From the NCBI GenBank assembly GCA_041748075.1, contig JBGTDX010000079.1, positions 1 to 20,231 of the forward strand: a stretch of 20,231 bases of DNA, in the 5' to 3' direction. Under the pieces are notes generated by a model, which did not search any database, was not told where the DNA came from, and saw nothing but the letters and a program-made list of their open reading frames with translations. Source of the DNA: JBGSYJ01 sp041748075. GTDB lineage: Bacteria; Acidobacteriota; Thermoanaerobaculia; Gp7-AA8. The first letter of the stretch is position 1. Each line of letters begins with the position of its first letter. The translations under genes and the position numbers were made by a program. Of the stretch, positions 13,457 to 20,213 are shown one piece after another.

Positions 13457-16369
13457 ATGGCAAAGGTTCAGGTCCGTGACCTGGCGAAGCAGATGGGCAT
13501 CCCCGACAAGGATCTCATCTTCAAGCTACAGTCACTGGGAGTACAGGTCGAGAATGCATCCGCTTCGATCGATCATGAGGTCATCGTAGCGATTCTCACC
13601 GGGAAGAAGCTGGCTACCCGTCCGCGCAACGTCATCATGCGCGACGAAAAGCCGAAGGTGGAGAAGGAGCGCAAGGAGATCAAACCTCCGCGACCCATCG
13701 TGCGTACGACCAGAAAGTCGGACGCGGCTCCTGCCAGCCAGCCTGCGCCTCCTCCTCAGACTGGACCGATCATTCCGGAATTCGTCGAGGCCGCAGAGGC
13801 TGAGGCTGCCGAGCAGGAACGGGCAGCGAGAGAACCGAAACCGGCTCCGGCTCCGCGCAGGAAGACCGTCGCGCGCACTCAGGCTCCGGGGGAAGCGCCG
13901 GCGGCCGCTGCGCCTCCTGCAACTGAGCCTTCGCCTGAGACCGCGATTCCGGCGGCTGCCGCCTCCGCTGCGGCATCACCGGAAAAGCCCTCCATTTCCG
14001 GCCCCACAGGACCGAGAGCAACCCGGGCCCCTGCTCCGCGACCGAATTACACCGGTCAACAGACTCAGTATCCCGCGCGTGATGCGCGCCCCGGCGCAGC
14101 CAGGCCGGGACAGACGATGCGTCCCGGAGCCTCCGCGCCCGGCGCCCGTCCCTACACCCCCTCGGGACCTGGAGCCAGACCGGGAGATCCCCGAAGTACG
14201 CGTCCGGCTGGGCGTCCTGATGGCCCCCCGGGAAGATTTGCGCCAGGGGGACGTCCTGGAGCCGGAAGGCTCGGCGGGATGGTTCCGCCTCCGCCAACCG
14301 GAATGATCCCTGATCCGGGGATGCGCCGGAAGAAGGCAATCAACGAGGACGACCGTCCTGAAAAGAAGAAGACAACGGGAAAACGCGGCAAGCGGACGAG
14401 TGCGGGCGCAGAAGTCGATGCCGGACTCTTCACGAAGGGTCCGTTCTCCGCGACGGCCGTGCTGGACGACGATCTCGCGCCGGGCGAGATCATGCCCCGC
14501 GGAATCGGCGAGGTGGGCGAAGCCGGCGAAACGAGGCACACTCCGTCGACGCGTAAAGATTCCCGCAAGCAGGCAGCGCCTGTTTCCGGGCGTGTGCTCG
14601 AGTTCAAGAAACCCGAAGGCAAGGTCACGCTGACGGAAGGCGTCACGGTCAAAGAGCTCGCGGACAAGCTCGGAGTCAGAGCCAACGATCTGATGAAGCA
14701 CCTGATGATGAAGAAGGGAATGATGGTTTCCATCAATGCCCCTCTCGGGCAGGAGTTGGCCGTCGAGATCGCCCGCGGGCTCGACATCGAGGCCGAGGTC
14801 GTTTCATTCGAAGAAGCACTCGAGCTGGAGACGATGGAGAAAACCGGTACGACGGGTACTGTCCCGCGCGGTCCGGTCATCACGGTCATGGGTCATGTCG
14901 ATCACGGCAAGACATCGCTGCTCGATGCGATCCGCGAGACCAACGTGGCGGAAGGCGAAGCTGGTGGAATCACCCAGCACATCGGCGCCTACCACGTCGA
15001 CAAGCGCGATCGGAAGATCACGTTCCTCGACACGCCGGGTCACGAAGCATTCACGATGATGCGGGCACGCGGCGCGAAGGTGACGGATATCGTCGTCCTG
15101 GTCGTCGCCGCGGACGACGGCGTCATGCCGCAGACCAAAGAAGCGATCAGTCACGCAAAGGCCGCCGGCGTTCCGATGGTCGTTGCGATCAACAAAGTCG
15201 ACAAGCCGAACGCGAACGTCGACAGGGTTCGACAGGAGCTCTCCGGCGCAGGCGTGCTCGTCGAGCAGTGGGGCGGAGACGTGGTCTCCGTGGAAGTCTC
15301 AGCGCTCAAGAAGCAGGGGATCGACGATCTGCTCGACATGATCCTTTTGACCGCCGACATTCTCGACCTCAAAGCTTCGCCCGAGATGCCGGCGCGAGCG
15401 GTCGTTCTCGAGGCCAGGAAGGAAGTTGGACGGGGGATCGTCGCAACGGTCCTGGTTCAGGACGGGACCCTCCGCGTTGGAGATGCATTCTTCTCCGGAA
15501 CGACGCATGGCCGTGTTCGTGCCATGAGCGACGAGCGTGGAGCGCGGATCAAGGCAGCCGGTCCCTCGACCCCCGTCTCGGTAACCGGGTTTGATGATGT
15601 TCCAAATGCAGGCGACATGCTGCAGGTGGTTGACGAAGAGTCGGAAGCGCGAATGATCGGCCAGATGCGCCAGGACAAAGCGCGGGAGACGAGCGTTCAG
15701 AAGTCCCGCATGTCGCTCGATCAGCTTTTCCAGAAGATGCAGAGCGGCGCGGCTAAGGAACTGAACATCATCCTCAAAGCCGACGTTCAGGGCTCGGTCG
15801 AGGTGCTCGTAGACACACTCGGGAAGTTGTCGAACGATCAGGTCACTGTCAAAGTACTTCACTCGTCAGTGGGAGCGATCACGACGAACGACATTCTGCT
15901 CGCATCCGCTTCCGACGCCGTCGTGGTCGGATTCAACGTCCGTCCGGAACGGGCAGCGACGGAACTGGCTGAAAAGGAAGGCGTCGAAATGCGCCTCCAT
16001 ACGGTCATCTATCAGCTCACCGACGAGATCAAGCTCGCCATGACAGGACTTCTCGAGCCGACGCTCCAGGAAGTGTTTCAGGGTCGCGCCGAAGTGCGCA
16101 ACACCTTCAAGGTTCCGAAGGCGGGAACGGTTGCGGGCTGCATGGTCACCGAAGGGGTCATCCCGAGAACGGCGAGCATCCGGCTGCTGCGCGACAACCG
16201 CGTGATCCTCGAAGGCAAGATTGCCTCGCTGCGCCACTTCAAGAACGACGTCTCCGAAGTCCGCTCCGGTTTCGAGTGTGGCATCGGTATCGAGCGTTTC
16301 CAGGACGTGAAAGTCGGCGATGTGATCGAGGCATTCAAGGTGGAGAAGCTGGCGGGCGTACTCCAGTAA
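13457..16369 (+). CDS. infB: Translation initiation factor IF-2
   Basis: GTPase that brings initiator tRNA to the 30S subunit and promotes subunit joining. Seen in 970 residues: N-terminal IF2N domain (about 3-47), a long low-complexity linker (about 75-370) first Pro/Ala/Glu-rich then Arg-Pro-Gly-rich, a second IF2N-like domain (about 388-445, VTLTEGVTVKELADKLG), then the GTPase domain with G1 GHVDHGKT at 479-486, G2 GGITQHIGAY, G3 DTPGHEAF from 525, G4 NKVD at 579-582 and G5 SALKK, and the C-terminal beta-barrel and tRNA-binding domains to EAFKVEKLAG. Longer than E. coli IF-2 because of the linker. AGGAG lies 11 bases before the ATG. A heptamer array begins three bases after its stop. Confidence 0.97.
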   Translation: MAKVQVRDLAKQMGIPDKDLIFKLQSLGVQVENASASIDHEVIVAILTGKKLATRPRNVIMRDEKPKVEKERKEIKPPRPIVRTTRKSDAAPASQPAPPPQTGPIIPEFVEAAEAEAAEQERAAREPKPAPAPRRKTVARTQAPGEAPAAAAPPATEPSPETAIPAAAASAAASPEKPSISGPTGPRATRAPAPRPNYTGQQTQYPARDARPGAARPGQTMRPGASAPGARPYTPSGPGARPGDPRSTRPAGRPDGPPGRFAPGGRPGAGRLGGMVPPPPTGMIPDPGMRRKKAINEDDRPEKKKTTGKRGKRTSAGAEVDAGLFTKGPFSATAVLDDDLAPGEIMPRGIGEVGEAGETRHTPSTRKDSRKQAAPVSGRVLEFKKPEGKVTLTEGVTVKELADKLGVRANDLMKHLMMKKGMMVSINAPLGQELAVEIARGLDIEAEVVSFEEALELETMEKTGTTGTVPRGPVITVMGHVDHGKTSLLDAIRETNVAEGEAGGITQHIGAYHVDKRDRKITFLDTPGHEAFTMMRARGAKVTDIVVLVVAADDGVMPQTKEAISHAKAAGVPMVVAINKVDKPNANVDRVRQELSGAGVLVEQWGGDVVSVEVSALKKQGIDDLLDMILLTADILDLKASPEMPARAVVLEARKEVGRGIVATVLVQDGTLRVGDAFFSGTTHGRVRAMSDERGARIKAAGPSTPVSVTGFDDVPNAGDMLQVVDEESEARMIGQMRQDKARETSVQKSRMSLDQLFQKMQSGAAKELNIILKADVQGSVEVLVDTLGKLSNDQVTVKVLHSSVGAITTNDILLASASDAVVVGFNVRPERAATELAEKEGVEMRLHTVIYQLTDEIKLAMTGLLEPTLQEVFQGRAEVRNTFKVPKAGTVAGCMVTEGVIPRTASIRLLRDNRVILEGKIASLRHFKNDVSEVRSGFECGIGIERFQDVKVGDVIEAFKVEKLAGVLQ

Positions 16370-16372
16370 GAC

Positions 16373-16493
16373 GAGTTGTGAGTTGTGAGTTCTGAGTTCT
16401 GAGTGGAACCGCGCCCCTTCAACTCGGAACTCCTTCGAAGTTGCCTCGTTCCACTCACAACTCAGAACTCAGAACTCAGAACTCAGAACTCTC
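16373..16493. repeat. Inverted heptamer arrays filling the infB-ylxP spacer
   Basis: The left arm (16373-16409) reads GAGTTGT twice, GAGTTCT twice, then GAGTGGAAC. The right arm (16448-16493), read on the minus strand, has four GAGTTCT units, one GAGTTGT and the same GAGTGGAAC end. The arms pair except where the two unit types face each other (one base each). The 38-base centre has no clear feature. The right arm touches the ylxP ATG. Confidence 0.85.
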
Positions 16494-16838
16494 ATGCTTG
16501 TTGGCGTTGCACTCTTCGAAATCCACATCGGGCACGCGCAGTCTCTCAAGGAGAAGCGCGCGGTGGTGAAGAGTCTGCGTGAGAAGATCCGGCACCGCTT
16601 CGAGATTTCGGCTGCCGAAGTCGGGCTTCACGATCTGCATCAGCGGGGGAGGATCGGGATATCCTTCGTGACGCTCGATCAGAAGGGCGCGGACAGGATG
16701 TTCCAGTCCGTGTCGGAGTTCGTCGAGGCCAGCAGCGGTGCGGCGCTCGTCGGCTGGACTCAGGAGATTTTCGAGCTCGACGAAACCGTCTCGCTCGGAA
16801 TTCCTCACATCGAATGGACAGATGAAGAAAACTCGTAG
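16494..16838 (+). CDS. ylxP: YlxP/DUF503 family protein
   Basis: Small conserved protein (114 residues) commonly found between infB and rbfA; its biochemical role is not settled. Seen: the family opening MLVGVALFEIHIGHAQSLKE, then KRAVVKSLREKIRHRF and SAAEVGLHDL, which is the ferredoxin-like DUF503 core. The start ATG directly abuts a repeat array and has no Shine-Dalgarno sequence, yet the N-terminus matches the family, so the start is sound and the initiation signal is unusual. Its 3' end overlaps rbfA by 17 bases, implying translational coupling. Function here rests on context: ribosome biogenesis or translation. Confidence 0.9.
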   Translation: MLVGVALFEIHIGHAQSLKEKRAVVKSLREKIRHRFEISAAEVGLHDLHQRGRIGISFVTLDQKGADRMFQSVSEFVEASSGAALVGWTQEIFELDETVSLGIPHIEWTDEENS

Positions 16839-17205
16839 AACGACACAGGTAGGCGACGTCGTACGCGCCGAAATCGCCGAGATCATCCGGCGAGAGCTCG
16901 ACGACTCGTCGCTGATGATGGTCACGATCACGGGAGTCGATATGACTTCTGATCTGAAGCTGGCTCGAGTATATGTGAGCACACTCGGCGGCGAGAAAGA
17001 GATCGACGAAGTCACAAAGACGCTCCGCAAGGCGAGCAGCAGGATCCGCTATTTCCTCGGAAGGCGGGCAGGGTTGCGTTCCACGCCGGAGCTCGACTTC
17101 AGGGCGGACACAACAGCGGTGTCAGCGGGATCGATCGAAAAGATTCTCAAAGATGTCGTGCCAGCGCAGAACGTTGAAGTAAAGGATGAAAGTAATGACG
17201 ATTGA
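16822..17205 (+). CDS. rbfA: 30S ribosome-binding factor RbfA
   Basis: Late 30S maturation factor acting near the 5' region of 16S rRNA. ATG at 16822 gives 127 residues, the usual length, starting MKKTRRTTQVGDVVRAEIAE; the frame is open further upstream inside ylxP but lacks family similarity there. Seen: IIRRELDDSSLMMVTITGVD, LKLARVYVSTLGG, and the C-terminal LRSTPELDFRADTTAVSAGS followed by IEKIL, all typical RbfA blocks forming a KH-like fold. Overlaps ylxP by 17 bases and nrnA by 11 bases, so the three genes are tightly coupled. Confidence 0.93.
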   Translation: MKKTRRTTQVGDVVRAEIAEIIRRELDDSSLMMVTITGVDMTSDLKLARVYVSTLGGEKEIDEVTKTLRKASSRIRYFLGRRAGLRSTPELDFRADTTAVSAGSIEKILKDVVPAQNVEVKDESNDD

Positions 17206-18193
17206 AACGACGACGCTTCCGGCCGCACAGCAGGTGGCCGAGCGGATCCTTTCCGGCAAGCGATTTCTGATCACTTCCCACCGCAACCCCGATGGTGACG
17301 CGCTCGGCAGCGCCCTCGCGCTCCAGCGGATGATCCGGAAGCTCGGTAAAGAAGCCGAAGTCATTGTGCGCGACGACTTCAGCAAGCCGCTGCACAACAT
17401 TCCAGGCGCCGACGGCGTGACGGTCGCCGACAAACTGCCTGCTGACTACCCCGCCGGGTATGACGCGATGTTCACCATGGAGTGTCCTGAGCACGAGCGA
17501 ACCGGATTTCCCGTCCTGCCCGGGCCCGTCATCAACATCGACCATCACCTCGGAAACACGATGTATGGCGAGGTGAACTACCTCGATCTCGACGCGCCGT
17601 CGGTGGGTGAGATGGTCCTCCGGATGAACGAGTATCTGAAAGTGCCGCTCGATCCCGAGATCGCGACGGCGATGTACGTTTCACTCGCTACTGATACCGG
17701 TTTCTTCCGATACACCAATACGACGCTGCGCGCGTTCCAGGCCGCGGAACAACTCGTCCGTGCGGGCGCCGATCCGGGACAGATCTCGCTATGGATCAAC
17801 GAGAGCGTGTCGATGGCCTCGATCAAACTCCTCGGACTGTGCCTGAACTCGATGCAGTTCTTCGGCGCTGGACGCATCGCGACGATCGATCTGCCGTTCC
17901 GCTTTTTCACGGAGGCCAGTGCGTCGGCCGAAGACTCCGAAGGCATCGTGAACTACGGACGTGTGATCGATGGTGTCATCGTTTCGGTCACGTTCAAGGA
18001 AGCGAAAGAGGGAACGCGAATTTCGATGCGCGCCAAACCGGGCTTCGACTCGCAGGCGATCGCCGCGACGTTCGGTGGCGGTGGACACAAAGCCGCGTCC
18101 GGATGCTTCATCCCGCTGCCAATGGAAGAGGCGAAGAAGAAACTGATCCCGATGCTCGAAGCGGAACTGAATCGAGTGACGAATGACGAATGA
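17195..18193 (+). CDS. nrnA: Bifunctional oligoribonuclease/PAP phosphatase NrnA (DHH family)
   Basis: Degrades 2-5 nt nanoRNAs and, in relatives, dephosphorylates pAp. ATG 17195 is preferred because AAAGGA lies about 8 bases upstream; an in-frame ATG at 17186 would add three residues. Seen in 332 residues: motif I SHRNPDGDA at 28-36, motif III IDHHLGN at 115-121, motif IV LATDTGFF at 164-171, and the DHHA1 domain with GGGGHKAASG at 294-303. Motif II reads MECPEHERTG (Glu96) where many relatives have Asp, still an acidic metal ligand. The last residues TNDE and the TGA stop come from a GACGAAT heptamer array. Co-located with rbfA and truB, as in many bacteria. Confidence 0.94.
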   Translation: MTIETTTLPAAQQVAERILSGKRFLITSHRNPDGDALGSALALQRMIRKLGKEAEVIVRDDFSKPLHNIPGADGVTVADKLPADYPAGYDAMFTMECPEHERTGFPVLPGPVINIDHHLGNTMYGEVNYLDLDAPSVGEMVLRMNEYLKVPLDPEIATAMYVSLATDTGFFRYTNTTLRAFQAAEQLVRAGADPGQISLWINESVSMASIKLLGLCLNSMQFFGAGRIATIDLPFRFFTEASASAEDSEGIVNYGRVIDGVIVSVTFKEAKEGTRISMRAKPGFDSQAIAATFGGGGHKAASGCFIPLPMEEAKKKLIPMLEAELNRVTNDE

Positions 18194-18236
18194 CGAGGAA
18201 AGTTCTGAGTTGTGAGTTCTGAGTTGTGAGTGGTAC
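18177..18236 (+). repeat. Two heptamer arrays at the nrnA 3' end
   Basis: The first array is TGACGAA at 18177 and 18184, then TGACGAG at 18191, whose TGA is the nrnA stop. The second array (18202-18236) alternates GAGTTCT and GAGTTGT and ends GAGTGGTAC, the same family and nearly the same terminal sequence as in the infB-ylxP spacer. No inverted partner is visible for either. Confidence 0.85.
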
Positions 18237-18242
18237 GAGGGG

Positions 18243-18332
18243 AGTGTCATCCTGAGCGCAGCGAAGGATCCCCCGAAACCTTGCGATACAGCCAGTAGGT
18301 GGGGGATCCTTCGCTGCGCTCAGGATGACACT
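18243..18332. repeat. Palindromic intergenic repeat, copy 2 (perfect 32-bp arms)
   Basis: Arms 18243-18274 (beginning AGTGTCATCCTGAGCGCAGC) and 18301-18332 are exact reverse complements around a 26-nt loop. Relative to the copy at 19588-19667 the arm carries GCGCAGCG in place of GCGAAGCG, and the other arm carries the matching change. Part of the 373-base nrnA-truB spacer, which shows no gene. Confidence 0.92.
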
Positions 18333-18365
18333 TACTCCTGCGCAGGCCTTAAGTTGACGCCATCG

Positions 18366-18522
18366 GGGCTGTGCCCGGGGTCATCAGTTCCGGAAGAAAG
18401 TCGCGGCCGCGAAGGCGGCCGCTACAGCTCGGTCAACGGTTTGAACGCAATTCGCGTTGTAGCGACCGCCTTCGCGGCCGCAATGCTTGTCTGACACCCA
18501 AAACCCCGGGCAGAGCCCGGGG
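18366..18522. repeat. Nested GC-rich palindromes upstream of truB
   Basis: Outer pair: GGGCTGTGCCCGGGG (18366-18380) against 18504-18518 with one mismatch; the right member is also its own hairpin, CCCCGGGC-AGA-GCCCGGGG (18504-18522). Inner pair: 24-bp arms 18403-18426 (GCGGCCGCGAAGGCGGCCGC then TACA) and 18458-18481, one mismatch, 31-nt loop. This makes up the middle of the nrnA-truB spacer; no coding potential was recognised. Confidence 0.85.
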
Positions 18523-18531
18523 CTAGATTAT

Positions 18532-18553
18532 TCGGCGCGCCTACGCGCGCCGA
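18532..18553 (+). promoter_or_regulatory. Hairpin in the truB 5' leader
   Basis: A 9-bp stem TCGGCGCGC (18532-18540) with 18545-18553 over the loop CTAC ends 13 bases before the truB ATG. A TAGATT hexamer at 18524-18529 could be a -10 element, though its RNA start would then fall inside the stem. No U-tract. Role unknown; it may affect ribosome access. Confidence 0.5.
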
Positions 18554-18566
18554 GCGCAGAGACTTC

Positions 18567-19529
18567 ATGAGATCCCGAAAACCAAGACAGCCGTCCGGCC
18601 CGCAACTGGACGGACTCCTCCTGGTCGACAAATCGTCCGGGATGACTTCGCACGACGCCGTCGATCTTCTTCGCAAGACGACCCGGCTCGAAAAAGTCGG
18701 ACATACCGGAACGCTCGACCCGATGGCTACCGGCCTTCTGATTCTCTGCGTCGGAAAGGCAACCCGCCTCCAGGCCTTCCTCATGAAGATGGAGAAGACC
18801 TACGAGGGAACGATCCAGTTCGGGTGGGCGACCGAGACCTTCGACGCTGAAGGAGCGCCGGTCGGTGAAGCCGTGGAAAGGAGTGTCGAGGGAGTGGATT
18901 TCGAAGCGGCGCTTCCACAGTTCCGAGGAGAGATTCTCCAGATTCCGCCGCAATACTCCGCCAAAAAGGTGCAGGGCGTGCGCGCGTATGAGAATGCGCG
19001 CAAGGGCCAGACGACGGTGCTCGAGCCCAAAGCGGTGACCGTGTACGAATTCACGATCCTCGAGGTGACTGGCTCGCAGGCGCGATTCCGCGTCCGCTGT
19101 TCCGCGGGCACCTATGTTCGCTCGCTCGCGAACGACCTCGGCACCGCCATTGGAGTGCCCGCACATCTCGCCGCGCTGCGTCGCACGGCAATCGGCAATT
19201 TTACGGTCGATCTGGCGATTCCCGCTGCCCGAATCCGTGAAGCCGAGCCGGACGCGATCCTCGCGAGCCCCCACTTCCAGGAGATGCACGAGGTCGACCT
19301 CCCGCTCGACAAAGTGATGATCGACCACACTCAGGAGCTCCGTCTGCGGCGCGGCCAGTCGGTCGTGATCAAACCGTCAGGCGAGCCCCTCGATCTCGGG
19401 CAGCTCGTTTCGCTGAGCAATCCCGATCAGAAGCTGATCGCGATCGCAGAAGTGGCCGAGGTGATTCGGGAGGGCGGCGGGCCGGTCGTCTTGCAGCCGA
19501 AGGTGGTTTTTGGAGGAGGGAAGGGCTGA
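18567..19529 (+). CDS. truB: tRNA pseudouridine(55) synthase TruB
   Basis: Makes pseudouridine-55 in the T-loop of tRNAs. Seen in 320 residues: LDGLLLVDKSSGMTSHDAV at 14-32, the catalytic block KVGHTGTLDPMATGLL at 43-58 with Asp51, KTYEGTIQFGWATETFDAEG at 77-96, the Tyr motif in QIPPQYSAKKVQGVRAYENA, and the RCSAGTYVRSLANDLG motif. The C-terminal part resembles a PUA-like domain and ends without unusual features. Start ATG 18567 has no good Shine-Dalgarno sequence and is preceded by a GC hairpin. It sits in the expected order after nrnA and before rpsO, but both flanking spacers are long and repeat-rich, so it probably has its own transcript. Confidence 0.95.
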   Translation: MRSRKPRQPSGPQLDGLLLVDKSSGMTSHDAVDLLRKTTRLEKVGHTGTLDPMATGLLILCVGKATRLQAFLMKMEKTYEGTIQFGWATETFDAEGAPVGEAVERSVEGVDFEAALPQFRGEILQIPPQYSAKKVQGVRAYENARKGQTTVLEPKAVTVYEFTILEVTGSQARFRVRCSAGTYVRSLANDLGTAIGVPAHLAALRRTAIGNFTVDLAIPAARIREAEPDAILASPHFQEMHEVDLPLDKVMIDHTQELRLRRGQSVVIKPSGEPLDLGQLVSLSNPDQKLIAIAEVAEVIREGGGPVVLQPKVVFGGGKG

Positions 19530-19545
19530 GAGGAGCTGTGAAGAC

Positions 19546-19824
19546 GAATGTTGAATGTTGAATGTTAAATGGAGGGACGTGGAGATTGTCATCCTGAGCG
19601 AAGCGAAGGATCTGCTGAAGAGGATCGAGCATCGCAGGAAGAGATCCTTCGCTTCGCTCAGGATGACGTGGACTCGCATAAGATGACGGTTCATTGCTCG
19701 CCACAGGGACTTGTCTCGTCATTCGGGAGCTCAGGATGACACTGGGTTCATTCCTCGCCATGAGGATCTATCTAGGCATCCCCGGTACCCCAACTCAACA
19801 TTTAACATTCAACATTCAACATTC
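19546..19824. repeat. Composite element: perfect inverted heptamer arrays enclosing a palindrome
   Basis: The left array (19546-19571) is GAATGTT three times then AAATG. The right array (19799-19824) is its exact 26-bp reverse complement. Between them lie the 26-bp inverted pair 19588-19667 and a fragment CTCAGGATGACACT at 19730-19743. The element occupies most of the 417-base truB-rpsO spacer, in which I see no gene. Confidence 0.9.
19588..19667. repeat. Palindromic intergenic repeat, copy 3 (perfect 26-bp arms)
   Basis: Arms 19588-19613 (GTCATCCTGAGCGAAGCGAA, then GGATCT) and 19642-19667 are exact reverse complements with a 28-nt loop. Same family as 3151-3230 and 18243-18332. Confidence 0.92.
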
Positions 19825-19864
19825 CGTAACCCTGTTGAATCCCAGGAAATAGCCCCCTCCGGGA

Positions 19865-19893
19865 TTGATTTGCCCCCATCCCGCTGTTAGTGT
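19865..19893 (+). promoter_or_regulatory. Possible rpsO promoter
   Basis: TTGATT (19865-19870), a 17-base spacer ending in TGT, and TAGTGT (19888-19893) resemble a sigma-70 promoter with extended -10. RNA would start near 19900, giving a leader of about 47 nt. Confidence 0.35.
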
Positions 19894-19946
19894 GTCAAGT
19901 CCGTAAGAAAGGGACCTGTCGTTTAAACGTTCAAGGAGAGAGTATT

Positions 19947-20213
19947 TTGCCGAATTTAAAGGAGAAGTCGAACATCATCACCGAGTATCGAGTCCATGAC
20001 TCCGATACCGGTTCGCCAGAAGTGCAGATTGCACTCCTCTCGAACCGAATTACCTATCTCACCGAGCATTTCAAGTCGCACGCGAAGGACCATCACAGCC
20101 GGCGAGGCCTGCTGAAGATGGTCGGACGCCGGCGCCGGCTGCTCGATTACCTCAAGAAGACCGACCTCGACCGTTATCGCACGGTCATCGAGAAGCTCGG
20201 AATCCGCAAGTAA
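19947..20213 (+). CDS. rpsO: 30S ribosomal protein S15
   Basis: Primary 16S rRNA-binding protein of the 30S platform. Start is taken as TTG at 19947: AAGGAGAG at 19933-19940 lies seven bases upstream and the resulting 88 residues match the normal S15 length and opening (M)PNLKEKSNIITEYRVHD; a longer upstream reading has no family support. Seen: TGSPEVQIALLSNRI, the loop HAKDHHSRRGLLKMVGRRRR and LLDYLKK, then EKLGIRK at the end, all diagnostic. In other bacteria rpsO is self-regulated through its leader; nothing decisive is visible here. pnp often follows, but the window ends 18 bases after the stop. Confidence 0.96.
   Translation: MPNLKEKSNIITEYRVHDSDTGSPEVQIALLSNRITYLTEHFKSHAKDHHSRRGLLKMVGRRRRLLDYLKKTDLDRYRTVIEKLGIRK

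Noticed and set aside
13976..14889. Long minus-strand frames opposite the IF-2 linker
   Set aside because: Arise from the GC-rich, low-complexity linker; no motifs, and IF-2 is certain here.
16373..16493. CRISPR-like array
   Set aside because: Units are 7 nt and directly tandem with no unique spacers; arms are inverted; no cas genes in the window.
18194..18566. tRNA or structured RNA gene in the nrnA-truB spacer
   Set aside because: The folds are long simple inverted repeats of dispersed type; no cloverleaf, T-loop or CCA-like end could be found.
19530..19946. Small protein gene in the truB-rpsO spacer
   Set aside because: The open frames there run through palindromic and heptamer repeats on the minus strand and have no plausible product.
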